From Lysinibacillus macroides (lineage in GTDB: Bacteria > Bacillota > Bacilli > Bacillales_A > Planococcaceae), in contig NZ_LGCI01000011.1 of the NCBI RefSeq assembly GCF_001281525.1, positions 151,392 through 215,391 of the forward strand: a stretch of 64,000 bases of DNA. The letters run 5' to 3'. Below the pieces are notes generated by a model. The model did not search any database. It was not told the DNA's origin and saw nothing but the letters and a program-made list of their open reading frames with translations. Positions 1-8,811 of the stretch are shown in pieces. The stretch's first letter is position 1. Each line of letters opens with the position of its first letter. A program made the position numbers and the translations under genes.

Positions 1-576
1 ATTGCCAAAAAACTAGCAATATTATCACAAACACCTGTTGCACCTGGTCAATTAAAGGTAGAAGAGTTGATTGCCTATGGTCGTTATCCACATCGTAATA
101 ATGTTAATCGTTTAACAAATAAGGATGAGGAAATGATTGAGTGGGCTTTAACCGTGACAAATACAATAGAATATAGGAACCGTGAGCTTGCACAGCTTTC
201 TGGAGGTCAACGTCAGCGTGTGTGGTTAGCCATGGCCTTAGCACAAGAAACAAATATTTTATTGCTAGATGAACCAACTACTTATTTAGATATGGCCCAT
301 CAGTTAGAAGTTTTAGATATTGTAAAAAGCTTAAATGAACAGCATGCTTGTACAATTGTAATGGTTTTGCATGATATTAACCATGCTGCTAGATATTCCG
401 ATCATCTCATCGCAATGCGTAAGGGGGTTGTTATGCAGACAGGTACACCCCAGGAAATTTTATGTGCAGAGGTGATGCGTAGAGTATTTCATATTGATGC
501 ACGTATTATGGAAGATCCTGTAACAAATACCCCTGTCTGTTACAGCTATGATATTTTAAAGGAGACTATTAAATGA
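1..576 (+). CDS. Siderophore ABC transporter ATP-binding protein (FecE/FhuC type), 5' partial
   Basis: The reading frame is open from the first base, so the gene begins before the window and the Walker A motif is missing. What remains shows the Q-loop region (ILSQTP near the start), the signature LSGGQRQRVWLAMALAQ, Walker B LLLDEPTTYLDMAH and the switch histidine in VLHDINHA. The TTYLD and HDINHAARYSD wording is typical of ATPases that energise ferric-siderophore uptake through FecCD-type permeases at the inner face of the membrane. The stop overlaps the start of the following esterase gene (ATGA), so the two are translationally coupled. That supports import and intracellular iron release as one operon. 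Substrate is not determinable. Confidence 0.9.
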   Translation: MAKKLAILSQTPVAPGQLKVEELIAYGRYPHRNNVNRLTNKDEEMIEWALTVTNTIEYRNRELAQLSGGQRQRVWLAMALAQETNILLLDEPTTYLDMAHQLEVLDIVKSLNEQHACTIVMVLHDINHAARYSDHLIAMRKGVVMQTGTPQEILCAEVMRRVFHIDARIMEDPVTNTPVCYSYDILKETIK

Positions 577-1343
577 GCCCAGAACAAAAGGATTATACAA
601 CACAACAAATGACCTCCAAATTTACGGATTATACGTATACAATTAATATTTACGTGCCAAGCAATGAGGTACCAAAAGAAGGATTTCCGATCCTGTATGT
701 GCTAGATGGCTCCTCTTATTTTGAACTTGTAAAGGAGGCAGTGCGCCTACAAAGCGGGAATGCGCCAAAAACAAATGTTGTCCCATCGATTGTGGTTGGC
801 ATTGGGCATGGTGCAGATATGCGAGAAAGACGATTCTATGATTTTACAGCTCCTGCTGAAACGTATGTTTACCCGGAAAGATTTAAAGGCAAGGGACATG
901 ACAAGCTTGGAGGAGCCGCTCACTTTAGTCAATTTTTAGAGAAAGAGCTTAAGCCAGTTATTGAAGCGCAATTTCCTATAAATAGAGAGCAGCAGGCATT
1001 ATTCGGACACTCCCTTGCAGGGTATTTTACGCTTTGGCAATTATTTCACCATCAATCGAGCTTTCAACGCTATTTGGCTATTAGTCCCTCTATTTGGTGG
1101 AATGAGCAGGAATTATTCCACTGTGCGTCCGTATTTTTGAATGAGCATCAGGAAATGAGGGAAGCGTTGTTTATGAGTGCGGGAGAGCTTGAAAATACGA
1201 TGGTGGATGATGCACGACAAATGATGAGTATGTTAGAAAAAATAATGGATGTTGCTTTTTACGAGGCTTTAGATGAAAATCATGCCTCTGTTGTGCCCAC
1301 TGTCATGAGCAGAGCTATACGTTTTATGCATCAATCAATATAA
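573..1343 (+). CDS. Alpha/beta-hydrolase esterase, probable siderophore esterase
   Basis: 256 residues. It has the nucleophile elbow GHSLAG (Ser about 147), the oxyanion-side strand ILYVLDG near 40-46 and a late acid/His region (DENHAS near 239). This matches the putative esterase family that includes BesA, IroE and Fes, which cleave the ester scaffold of imported ferric siderophores to free iron in the cytoplasm. No signal peptide is visible. The start overlaps the stop of the siderophore ATPase, which favours an iron role over a general esterase. A good hairpin follows the stop. Family is firm; the siderophore substrate is inferred from context. Confidence 0.82.
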   Translation: MSPEQKDYTTQQMTSKFTDYTYTINIYVPSNEVPKEGFPILYVLDGSSYFELVKEAVRLQSGNAPKTNVVPSIVVGIGHGADMRERRFYDFTAPAETYVYPERFKGKGHDKLGGAAHFSQFLEKELKPVIEAQFPINREQQALFGHSLAGYFTLWQLFHHQSSFQRYLAISPSIWWNEQELFHCASVFLNEHQEMREALFMSAGELENTMVDDARQMMSMLEKIMDVAFYEALDENHASVVPTVMSRAIRFMHQSI

Positions 1344-1353
1344 TAATATGAAG

Positions 1354-1389
1354 GGACTGTTGGAAAGGAACTATCTTGTCTAACAGTCC
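1354..1389 (+). terminator. Terminator after siderophore operon
   Basis: Inverted repeat GGACTGTTGGA / TCTAACAGTCC (one G-T pair) directly after the esterase stop, followed by a T-rich stretch. Confidence 0.6.
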
Positions 1390-1544
1390 TAATTTTATAG
1401 TAAATATTTCTTTATGTATAAATATTACTTCTGTGGTGGTCATCGTGTTAGTATTCTCTGTTGTGCCGTACATAAATTACACAAATACACACATAATAAA
1501 GGAAATTTGGTAATTGCTATGTCTGGAATTAACGGAGGCGCTGT

Positions 1545-3110
1545 ATGCATAATAAAATTTTAAAAAATCCAGTATTTATTATTGCTAGTGGGATTATTTT
1601 ACTGTTGGTGGTTATTGGAGCCATTCTGCCAGAACAATTTAAGAATGTAGCAAACAGCGTATATCATATGACGACTGACTATTTTAGTTGGTTTTATTTA
1701 TTAGCCGTATTCAGTATTGTTATTTTTTTATTTGGTCTAGCTATTAGCAAATACGGTACGATTCGTTTAGGATCACAGGAAGGTCGTCCTGAATTTAGTT
1801 TCCTAACATGGATCTCCATGCTTTTCTCAGCTGGGCTTGGTGTCGGGCTAGTCTTTTGGGGTGTGGCAGAGCCAATGAGCCATTATTTTTCATCGCCTTT
1901 TAGTAGCACAGAATCTTTAACAGCCGACGCGGCAAGACTGGCAATGGGTTACGCATTCTTTCATTGGGGCCTCAGCCAGTGGTCTGTCTATGCCATACTT
2001 GGGCTTGTAATGGCGTATGTGCAATTTAATAAGAAACGAGATCTATTGATTTCTACAGCTTTGGAGCCAGTAGCGGGCACAAATCGAGCTGTAAAAGGCA
2101 TAGTGGATATTTTAGCTGTCATTGCTACGATTATGGGCGTAGCAACCTCTATTGGTCTTGGTGTTTTACAAGCAAACGGAGGTTTGAGTTTCGTCTTTGG
2201 TTTACCTGATACATTTCTTTTACAAGTAATGATTATTGCTATTATGTTTATTGGCTATATGGTGTCTGCCACTACAGGTCTGCAAAAGGGCATGAAAATT
2301 TTAAGTAATGTTAATATGGCTTTAGCAATTATCCTACTGTTATTTGTATTTATTACAGGTCCAACTGTTTTTATACTTGAAACCTTTACATTGGCAATAG
2401 GAGATTATATTTCAAACTTTATTCAATATAGTCTTCGTATGCAGCCATATGTAGGGGGAACATGGGTAAAGGATTGGACAATCTTTTATTGGGCATGGGC
2501 AATTGCCTGGTCACCTTTTGTGGGTTCTTTTATCGCTCGCGTATCAAAGGGGAGAACGATTCGAGAATTTATTATAGGTGTATTAATTATTCCACCTTTA
2601 ATTGCTTGTTTTTGGATTGCTGTCTTTGGTGGTACAGCGCTTTGGTTGGATTTACAAAAAAATGCTCAAATTGCACAAACCGTAAGCAATGATGTCACAG
2701 TTGCCCTATTTCAGATGCTAGAGCATCTGCCACTTTCAATGATTGCCTCCGCACTTGGGATTTTGCTTATTTTTATATTTTTAATTACATCTGCTGATTC
2801 AGCGACGTTCATTATGGCGAGTATGACGACAAAAGGCTCGTTAAATCCGAGTGTATGGTCAAAATTGATTTGGGGTGTATTGATGGCAGCCATTTCGGGT
2901 GTGTTGCTGTATACGGGCGGCCTTGAAGCACTGCAAACGGCCTCACTAATTGCTGCTTTACCATTTACAGTAATTTTGCTGTTATTAATGATCGCCTTTA
3001 TTAAAATGATGAAGAATGAAATTATTCCTGTTAAGAAAAAGGATATTCAACGTTTGAAGATAGCAAGAAAGCATATTGAAAAGGAAGCAAAAGCAAAAAA
3101 CAAAAATTGA
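1545..3110 (+). CDS. BCCT-family osmolyte (betaine/choline/carnitine-type) transporter
   Basis: 521 residues with about 12 hydrophobic segments. The family landmarks are SAGLGVGLVFWGVAEP near residues 93-108 and the tryptophan-rich WTIFYWAWAIAWSPFVGSF followed by IARVSKGRTIREF, the conserved BCCT segment around TM8. These secondary transporters (OpuD, BetL, BetP) import glycine betaine or related compounds with Na+ and protect against osmotic stress. The C-terminal tail is short and basic. The start is set by GGAGG upstream of the ATG. It stands alone with its own upstream region. Family is certain; substrate is not. Confidence 0.92.
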   Translation: MHNKILKNPVFIIASGIILLLVVIGAILPEQFKNVANSVYHMTTDYFSWFYLLAVFSIVIFLFGLAISKYGTIRLGSQEGRPEFSFLTWISMLFSAGLGVGLVFWGVAEPMSHYFSSPFSSTESLTADAARLAMGYAFFHWGLSQWSVYAILGLVMAYVQFNKKRDLLISTALEPVAGTNRAVKGIVDILAVIATIMGVATSIGLGVLQANGGLSFVFGLPDTFLLQVMIIAIMFIGYMVSATTGLQKGMKILSNVNMALAIILLLFVFITGPTVFILETFTLAIGDYISNFIQYSLRMQPYVGGTWVKDWTIFYWAWAIAWSPFVGSFIARVSKGRTIREFIIGVLIIPPLIACFWIAVFGGTALWLDLQKNAQIAQTVSNDVTVALFQMLEHLPLSMIASALGILLIFIFLITSADSATFIMASMTTKGSLNPSVWSKLIWGVLMAAISGVLLYTGGLEALQTASLIAALPFTVILLLLMIAFIKMMKNEIIPVKKKDIQRLKIARKHIEKEAKAKNKN

Positions 3111-3225
3111 AGGAGCTGAGGGAGAGTCTGATTTGATTAGATCTTTCCATCAGCTTGTTCCTATTTGAATGATAGGATTGAGTAGGCTATATTGTAACAA
3201 AAAGAGTAGGGTAGGGGGCGTTTAG

Positions 3226-3858
3226 TTGAAGAAAAAGCTTGGCTGTTTGCATGCACATTATTCTAATATTATATATATGGAACAGAGCATAAAAGGTGTT
3301 GAGCTTGTTCATTTTGTTGACCCTGGGCTTATTTATCATGTGTCACAAGGGGAGCCGGGGTTAGCACAGAAGGTTAGAGAGCAGATTGAGTGGATAGCAA
3401 GCTGTGATGTTGATGCCATTTTAATTACATGCACCAATTATATTGCATTGTTAGAGGAGATTGATTTTTCAATACCTATTATAAAGATTGATGAACCCTA
3501 TTTTGAAATACTTTGTAAAGAACAGCAGCCTCAAGTGCTTCTTTTTACAAATCCTGCTACCGTTGATGGCACAATAACAAGACTTACTCAATATGCTAAA
3601 CAGCATGGTAAAACCATAAATGCTACGGCACAGGTTATTGAGCGTTCCTTTGAGCTGGTTATGAAGGGTGATCAAAGGGCCTATAATAATGCTATTATAC
3701 AAACTTTGCAGCATTTGTCAGTTAAGCAAATGCCGGTGTCAGTTGCCCAGCTTTCAATGGTGGATGCTGCACAGCAATTTGAAAGGGCGTTTGGGCAAAG
3801 CATCCACCATCCTTTGAAGCCCTTAGCTGAAGCTGTTCAAAAATCATTATTGCTGTAA
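3226..3858 (+). CDS. Asp/Glu racemase-superfamily-like protein
   Basis: 210 residues, TTG start behind AGGGGG. The pattern CTNYIAL after a hydrophobic strand (DAILITCTNY near residue 71) matches the first catalytic Cys-Thr-Asn loop of the aspartate/glutamate/hydantoin racemase superfamily. The position where the second catalytic Cys would be expected reads VAQLSMVDAA, with Ser where a Cys might be. It could therefore act as a one-cysteine decarboxylase/isomerase-type member or be inactive. The following lipoprotein is only 49 bp away, but no shared pathway is evident. Superfamily assignment is moderate and the reaction is unknown. Confidence 0.55.
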   Translation: MKKKLGCLHAHYSNIIYMEQSIKGVELVHFVDPGLIYHVSQGEPGLAQKVREQIEWIASCDVDAILITCTNYIALLEEIDFSIPIIKIDEPYFEILCKEQQPQVLLFTNPATVDGTITRLTQYAKQHGKTINATAQVIERSFELVMKGDQRAYNNAIIQTLQHLSVKQMPVSVAQLSMVDAAQQFERAFGQSIHHPLKPLAEAVQKSLLL

Positions 3859-3907
3859 CAATTGCCCTAAAACGATCGTTTCATTAAGAAAGTAAGGTGG
3901 GGATGGT

Positions 3908-4387
3908 ATGATGAAACGATTTGTGCTGTTATGGCTGATATTGCTTTTGATAGTAGGTTGTGTCGATAAAAAGGAAGTCGTTCTGCCAGCGGATATTCCT
4001 GATTTTGTCCAGGTGAGTGATTTGACATCTATTGATTGGCAACGTAAAGCGGTGGCATTTAAGGATAGTGGAATGTTTGGCAATGTGAATAAATCCAGTG
4101 TTATCGGTGCGGATATGCCAAGTTTAAGCACACAAAAATGGATGTGGCATCTTTGGAAAACGGAAGGGCGCACTACGGAATTAACGATTGTTGGTTACCA
4201 TAAAGCTTCAAAAGATGTACAGCCCATTTTAACAGATGGATGGACCCTAGCGTTAGGTGGACCAAATAATGGGGCAGATGCACATGCACCATCAAGTGTG
4301 AAAATACCAAAGCCTGGAAAATGGGCTATTTTGCTGTATACGAATGAGGAATATTTTGATACGTTAATTTACGATATTCACGAATAA
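3908..4387 (+). CDS. Small lipoprotein, DUF4871-like
   Basis: 159 residues. The N-terminus is a lipoprotein signal: basic MMKR, a hydrophobic stretch, then the lipobox IVGC with the lipidated Cys near residue 18. The mature part is a compact globular domain with conserved-looking WMWHLW, LTIVGYHK and KWAILLYTNEEYFDTLIYDI segments, resembling the DUF4871 family of Bacillus lipoproteins (recognition from memory, not checked). It would be anchored to the outer face of the membrane. Function is unknown. A strong terminator follows. Confidence 0.7.
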   Translation: MMKRFVLLWLILLLIVGCVDKKEVVLPADIPDFVQVSDLTSIDWQRKAVAFKDSGMFGNVNKSSVIGADMPSLSTQKWMWHLWKTEGRTTELTIVGYHKASKDVQPILTDGWTLALGGPNNGADAHAPSSVKIPKPGKWAILLYTNEEYFDTLIYDIHE

Positions 4388-4394
4388 TATGAAT

Positions 4395-4438
4395 AACCCT
4401 TGTTTTGTAAGCGATATGGCTTATAAAACAAGGGTTTT
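4395..4438 (+). terminator. Terminator after lipoprotein gene
   Basis: An 18-bp stem, AACCCTTGTTTTGTAAGC pairing with GCTTATAAAACAAGGGTT (one G-T pair), with T-rich flank. Confidence 0.8.
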
Positions 4439-4584
4439 AACATTTATTGGAAATAGTCGTATTGATGGAATTAAGTGTAAAGAAGAAGGATGATCCTATG
4501 AAGCCTCTCAGATATGAATCTTTCAAAATAGTAGCAAGAAAAATCATAAATTGGTACTATAAAAATAAAATGGAGGCGAGCGCT

Positions 4585-5097
4585 ATGACAGATGTGCGAT
4601 ACCCGATTGGGCAATTTCAATTTCCAGAAGAAGTAACTTTACAGCAAGTGAAGAAATGGATTGAGGATATTCGGCTTTTACCAAGACAGCTTGCAGAGGC
4701 TTTAAGCGGAGCAAGTGAGCAGGCGCTAGCAAAAACTTATCGTGAGCATGGCTGGACGGTTACACAGCTCGTCCATCATATTGCTGATAGTCATATGAAC
4801 AGTTATATCCGTTTTAAGCTAGCACTAACAGAGGAGGCCCCAACGATTAAGCCGTACAATGAAGCACTGTGGGCACAATTACCAGATTCAGAAATGGCAG
4901 TAGCAACCTCTTTTAAATTAATTGAAAGCTTACATGAACGCTGGGTTTATTTACTCACAAGCTTAACCGAGGAACAATTACAAAGAATGTTTTATCATCC
5001 CGATTCTGGACTGACAACACTAGAACAAACAATTGGACTATATGCATGGCATGGGAAGCATCATCTCGCACATATCCAAAATGCCTTAGCACAGTAA
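4585..5097 (+). CDS. DinB/YfiT-family metal-dependent thiol transferase-like protein
   Basis: 170 residues from the ATG with GGAGGCG upstream at 4572-4578. The frame is open back to 4447, but that extension does not look like family sequence and lacks a good ribosome site. The opening YPIGQFQFPEEV, the HHIADSHMNSYIRFKLALTEE helix and the C-terminal HGKHHLAHI (with HH near the first helix) fit B. subtilis YfiT and the DinB fold, where three His bind a divalent metal. DinB proteins of this type often act as bacillithiol-dependent transferases. Family is firm; substrate is unknown. Confidence 0.85.
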   Translation: MTDVRYPIGQFQFPEEVTLQQVKKWIEDIRLLPRQLAEALSGASEQALAKTYREHGWTVTQLVHHIADSHMNSYIRFKLALTEEAPTIKPYNEALWAQLPDSEMAVATSFKLIESLHERWVYLLTSLTEEQLQRMFYHPDSGLTTLEQTIGLYAWHGKHHLAHIQNALAQ

Positions 5098-5103
5098 AAT
5101 GTG

Positions 5104-5139
5104 AAATAGGCGATTTCTTGAATAAGAAATCGCCTATTT
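5104..5139. terminator. Convergent terminator
   Basis: Perfect 16-bp inverted repeat AAATAGGCGATTTCTT / AAGAAATCGCCTATTT between the yfiT-like gene (+) and the BclB-domain gene (-). The T-run is better on the + strand. Confidence 0.8.
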
Positions 5140-5158
5140 TATTTATTTTTCTAAGGAA

Positions 5159-5779
5159 TTATGCAATTGTAATACCTGCACTTGCTGTACCTGTTAATAC
5201 TTGAGCAATAGCAACACCTGAAGTTGTAATGGAATAAACCATTAATAAGCGGTCACCTGTTACAACTGGTACTGGTGGTACGTTTGCAGAAGCGAATGCC
5301 GTTTGGCCTAACGCGATAGCCCCTGTAAAGGATGGAGCTAAACTTACTGTTGCAGCTGTTGCAGTGAACACAGTGCTACCAGCAGGAGCGCGGTATACTG
5401 TTGCAGTTACTGTTGTTGTACCAAGCAATGCAATAGCAATCGTTGCAGAGAATGATGCAGAAATAGCTGTAATATTACCAGGACGAGGAACAGAGAAAGC
5501 TTCTGTTACAACACCTGATAAATCAATTGTATTTCCTAAAACTGTAACACCAGGAACTGCTGTACCAAATCCGATCAAACTAGGTGTGTCAATTAAACCA
5601 GTTGCCAATGATGCTAAAACCACAGGAGTGATACCAGAAGAGAAAGGAATGATTGAGCCAGTTGCTTGAGGCGGAGTAATACATGCAGCATCAATCGCCA
5701 CAAAAGGCCCTAGTGCACTACATTCACCGTTGCCATTACCATTTCCTGAACAGCCACACATAGAATTATTTAAACACAT
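5159..5779 (-). CDS. Exosporium-type protein with BclB-like C-terminal domain
   Basis: 206 residues. I start at the ATG at 5779 because the seven upstream in-frame codons are the ribosome site itself (AAAGGGGGTG). The N-terminus is Cys- and Gly/Asn-rich (MCLNNSMCGCSGNGNGNGEC). The rest is a hydrophobic, Thr/Ala/Gly-rich beta domain (GSIIPFSSGITPVVLASLATG, DRLLMVYSITTSG) like the trimerising head of BclB-related exosporium glycoproteins. Unusually there is no collagen-like Gly-X-Y stem between the two parts. It likely sits on the spore surface. It lies beside other spore-surface candidates. Confidence 0.75.
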   Translation of the reverse strand: MCLNNSMCGCSGNGNGNGECSALGPFVAIDAACITPPQATGSIIPFSSGITPVVLASLATGLIDTPSLIGFGTAVPGVTVLGNTIDLSGVVTEAFSVPRPGNITAISASFSATIAIALLGTTTVTATVYRAPAGSTVFTATAATVSLAPSFTGAIALGQTAFASANVPPVPVVTGDRLLMVYSITTSGVAIAQVLTGTASAGITIA

Positions 5780-6007
5780 TGTTACACCCCCTTTCTTCAT
5801 TATTCTATTCAGATTCGATAAAGGGTTAAGGGCAATTATCTAATATTGTCTTGCATATTAAAAAATTTTAAAATGTACTATTGAAGCCCTATTCTACATA
5901 TGTCGTGACGATGTAAGATTTTGTATAAGGTGAAAAACCGCACATAGCAAAAAGGCTTCTAGGTGAATGAATGGTTTTGCGGCTTTCCTGTTATCAATCA
6001 TAAAAAA

Positions 6008-6036
6008 ATCCAATATGCACGCGATACATACTGGAT
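6008..6036 (-). terminator. Terminator of the coiled-coil gene
   Basis: On the minus strand, ATCCAGTATG / CATATTGGAT (one G-T pair) is followed by seven T, just beyond the stop at 6046. Confidence 0.75.
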
Positions 6037-6045
6037 CATTTTTTA

Positions 6046-7044
6046 TTAACTCCACTTCTTAAAGAAATGAAGAAATGAATGCTTTTCTTTTTTTGCTTCT
6101 TCCTCAGATAAATCGTTTATAGGTTCAGGTGATTCGTTGATTTCTGGAATGAGATTATCATGAACTTCAATAACTTCTGGTTCTTCTATTAAAACAGGGG
6201 AAGATTCTATGTGGTTGTCTATCTCTTCAATATGCTCAAGGTTTACAGATTCAAGAAGCTCTTCAGGCTCATCCTTTGTTGGTGTTTCATCAATAGAAGT
6301 GGGTTGAACGGAAGCAGGTACGACAGGGTTAGGAATGAAATCATTAATAGGGATTTCTTGTGTCTCAGCGGCATTTCTGAAATGGAATGTTGATCCTACG
6401 TTGGTGTTGCGATAAAGCCCATTATAAATTTGATTTGGATGTGTATTAATGGATTGAAAGTATTGTTGATTAAAATGGCGCTCTTCAGGTCTATACATAG
6501 GTTGCTCATTTTGACTAGTAGAAGGAGGAGAGTGGGTGAAATTTAACTGAGTATTGATGGCCTTTCCTGCTAAACCTTGTAACATTTTATAAGAAGGTTC
6601 ATTGGATTTAGGTGGGAGAGAGGCTTGGTTTGCTGCTTGGGTCATCATCGACTTTCTTTGCAAGAGATTAGGGATTGTAGAGGAAGGTTTACTAGGTGTT
6701 TTCTGTGCTGCTGTTGTTTCAAGTGTTAGTAATTTATTTAAAACGGTTAAGATTTCTCGATTCATTTCTTCAATCGTTTGATTTAATGACCCAACTTGTG
6801 AGGTTAGTAGCTGAATTTGCTCCTCATAGCCTTTAATCTGTGAATTTTGTTTCTCGTCTAGTGTTTCTGTTAAGCTCTTTAAATGTACTATTTGTGTCTT
6901 TAATCCATCAAATTCATTTTTCATATACAGATAATCTTCAATAGAATTTTCCTTTTTCAGAGAGGTTAATGCTTCCTTATAGGCTTCAATTCGCTGTTTT
7001 AATTCCTCAAGCTCTTGTATGGAGTACAATTTTGAATCTTTCAT
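6046..7044 (-). CDS. Coiled-coil protein of unknown function, possibly spore-associated
   Basis: 332 residues, with AAAGGAG upstream of the ATG. Residues 5-110 are heptad-like (LEELKQRIEAYKEALTSLKK and onward) and predict a long coiled coil. A Pro/Ser/Asn-rich middle with IPNLLQRKSM follows, and a very acidic tail (many Glu) ending in KKEKHSFLHFFKKWS. No enzyme motif or signal peptide is seen. It is divergent from the Cys-rich gene at 7245 and next to the BclB-like gene. I do not recognise the family; a structural or scaffold role in the spore coat is a guess from position. Confidence 0.7.
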   Translation of the reverse strand: MKDSKLYSIQELEELKQRIEAYKEALTSLKKENSIEDYLYMKNEFDGLKTQIVHLKSLTETLDEKQNSQIKGYEEQIQLLTSQVGSLNQTIEEMNREILTVLNKLLTLETTAAQKTPSKPSSTIPNLLQRKSMMTQAANQASLPPKSNEPSYKMLQGLAGKAINTQLNFTHSPPSTSQNEQPMYRPEERHFNQQYFQSINTHPNQIYNGLYRNTNVGSTFHFRNAAETQEIPINDFIPNPVVPASVQPTSIDETPTKDEPEELLESVNLEHIEEIDNHIESSPVLIEEPEVIEVHDNLIPEINESPEPINDLSEEEAKKEKHSFLHFFKKWS

Positions 7045-7197
7045 TGCATGTCACTCCTTTCAGTCCACTATTATCTTATTAAAAATATTGCCTTTCTGTT
7101 ACAAATATACCTGCCCTTTCACATATTTTAGAGCCTTCATCTAGAGATAAAAAACAACTGTAATTATTTATTAGCCCATGCACTTAGAGCGAAAAAA

Positions 7198-7206
7198 CAT
7201 ATGCTA
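7198..7206 (+). promoter_or_regulatory. Candidate SigK/SigE -10 element
   Basis: CATATGCTA fits the late mother-cell consensus CATANNNTA. An AC pair lies 14 bp upstream (GCAC), slightly short of the usual spacing. Position relative to the ATG at 7245 is suitable. Confidence 0.4.
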
Positions 7207-7244
7207 CAAACGAAAGATAAAAATTTTATGGAGGTGTCAAAAGG

Positions 7245-7883
7245 ATGCAGGAGAATATGCCATCCCAGGCGCAGGAACTAATTTGTATAAATGTTGACAA
7301 GGTGTATGACTGGATTGTAAAGGAAATGTCATTTGATATTTCTCCAACTGGCTCAATTACGTTCCCAGGTGTAACGCCAGGTACTGATTTAACAGGTGCG
7401 GTCGTTACATGTAGAGTAATTCCAGCCCCTACAAATCCAATTGTGATCCTGAATCGTGAGAATCGCCAGTTCTCTATTGATGGGTCAACAGTATGTCTGC
7501 AACACTTAAATATTCAAAAGAACTTCATTTTAACGATTGTCGTTACTTTACCAAGCGGCACTGTTTTCACAAGTGCAGAAATTCCAGTTTCTCGCTGTGA
7601 GCAGGTGACATTATGTGCACCTAAAGGTACAGATGTAGAAATTTTATATACAGATTTAGATTGCTTCGTATGTACAACTGGAACACTTACACCTACAGCA
7701 GGTGCAATTACGTTTTCTGCGTTAACAATTACTGTTGCTGTTTGTCAAAGTATTCAATCTACATTCCCGGTTACTGTAGAATTTTTAGCAACATTCTGCG
7801 AACCAAGAGCAGATTTACCATTCTCATGTCCAACTGCGGTTCGTCCAAAACAGTGCTCCGTTATTTTCCCAAATGGCGGTTAA
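7245..7883 (+). CDS. Cys-rich protein with SPOCS-like N-terminus, probable spore-surface protein
   Basis: 212 residues, GGAGGTG before the ATG. The segment LICINVDKVYDWIVKE near residues 12-27 resembles the CVKVDKVYDWV opening of SPOCS/DUF3794-type spore proteins. The remainder is beta-rich with more than ten Cys spread along it (TCRV, RCEQVTLCAP, DCFVCTTG, FCEPR, SCPT, QCSV), typical of disulfide-crosslinked coat or exosporium material. No signal peptide is present, consistent with synthesis in the mother cell. A candidate SigK -10 lies upstream and a terminator follows. Spore location is inference. Confidence 0.7.
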   Translation: MQENMPSQAQELICINVDKVYDWIVKEMSFDISPTGSITFPGVTPGTDLTGAVVTCRVIPAPTNPIVILNRENRQFSIDGSTVCLQHLNIQKNFILTIVVTLPSGTVFTSAEIPVSRCEQVTLCAPKGTDVEILYTDLDCFVCTTGTLTPTAGAITFSALTITVAVCQSIQSTFPVTVEFLATFCEPRADLPFSCPTAVRPKQCSVIFPNGG

Positions 7884-7916
7884 TGGTGCTAACATAACAA
7901 GGCAAGTCATATGATG

Positions 7917-7942
7917 AAGAGAGGGTAATCCTCTCTTTTTTT
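7917..7942 (+). terminator. Terminator
   Basis: AAGAGAGG-GTAAT-CCTCTCTT followed by a long T run; it separates the Cys-rich gene from the next operon. Confidence 0.85.
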
Positions 7943-7974
7943 TATGAAAAATAATGATATTAAGGAGGCATGAG

Positions 7975-8547
7975 GTGATAACACCTGTGGAAGACAAAAT
8001 ACATGAGTTGCAACAACAAACAAATGCCTATATACGTGAAATTAAAACGCTGGTAGAAGCGCTAAAGATGCCAAATAGGGTCAATCTCATTAGCTATTTT
8101 ACCTCTGCTTTTAATATTTCCTATGATTCTGAGCAAGAAAGTTTATGTTTAGGTTCCTATCATATTCGTAATATTGGCAGTAAACCCATTACAAACCCAT
8201 CTATATGTATTCAGCTACCTAAGGATTCGCCATTTTATTTTTCCGGACGATATGTGCATGAAAACTTTACACCTAATTTAAAAACACAGGGGCAGCAGCA
8301 TTGGGAGCGCTTCAATGATAAATTGAGCAAAGAAGAGTATTGGCTGAGACCAGTAGGAAAAACAATTCTTGAACAAAATGAAACTCTTTCATTTACCAAT
8401 TTCCAAATAAGATGGTCCCATAACCTATCGTATTCAGGCACTATTATGGGCTTTACATATTGCGATCAGCTAACGGATGGTGTTGCTGTTTTAAATCCTA
8501 TTAATCTCAATGGAATTGGTCAGACACAGGAGGGTGACAATGAGTGA
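7975..8547 (+). CDS. Conserved-looking hypothetical protein
   Basis: 190 residues. The GTG at 7975 is chosen because AAGGAGG lies six bases upstream, whereas the in-frame ATG at 7954 is upstream of that ribosome site. The first 35 residues form a helix (VEDKIHELQQQTNAYIREIKTLVEAL). The rest reads as a beta-sandwich (LGSYHIRNIGSKPITNPSICIQLP, TLSFTNFQIRWSHNLSYSGTIMGFTYCDQ). No catalytic motif is visible. It overlaps the next gene by 8 bp in a three-gene operon. Family not recognised. Confidence 0.65.
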   Translation: MITPVEDKIHELQQQTNAYIREIKTLVEALKMPNRVNLISYFTSAFNISYDSEQESLCLGSYHIRNIGSKPITNPSICIQLPKDSPFYFSGRYVHENFTPNLKTQGQQHWERFNDKLSKEEYWLRPVGKTILEQNETLSFTNFQIRWSHNLSYSGTIMGFTYCDQLTDGVAVLNPINLNGIGQTQEGDNE

Positions 8548-8800
8548 TGTTCAAAAGCATGCCATTCATCAATTAATAAAGGAGCAGCTAAATCGCCGCA
8601 ATGGGCAAGATAATAGTTTTGCATTTCTCGAAAAAAACACGCTAAATCTATTAATTGCCTACCTTATTTCAGGAGAAACGACTAGCAATGAACAGCCAGT
8701 ATTGGAGACAAAGCTAATACAGCAGCTTGATAAAATATTAGTGGATAGTAAAGCACAGTTTGAAGAGGTGATTCATTTACTGAAAAGTTATTCAGGTTAG
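8540..8800 (+). CDS. Small helical hypothetical protein
   Basis: 86 residues, started at the ATG with AGGAGGG seven bases upstream. It overlaps the end of the preceding gene by 8 bp, so translation is probably coupled. The sequence is helical and polar (HAIHQLIKEQLNRRNGQ, ETKLIQQLDKILVDSKAQFEEVIHLLKSY), without membrane segment or metal site. Function unknown; it belongs to the 7975-9543 operon. Confidence 0.65.
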   Translation: MSDVQKHAIHQLIKEQLNRRNGQDNSFAFLEKNTLNLLIAYLISGETTSNEQPVLETKLIQQLDKILVDSKAQFEEVIHLLKSYSG

Positions 8801-8811
8801 GAGGTGCAGGG

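Noticed and set aside
4447..4584. N-terminal extension of the YfiT-like protein
   Set aside because: The extension has no family-like sequence, and the ATG at 4585 has a proper GGAGG.
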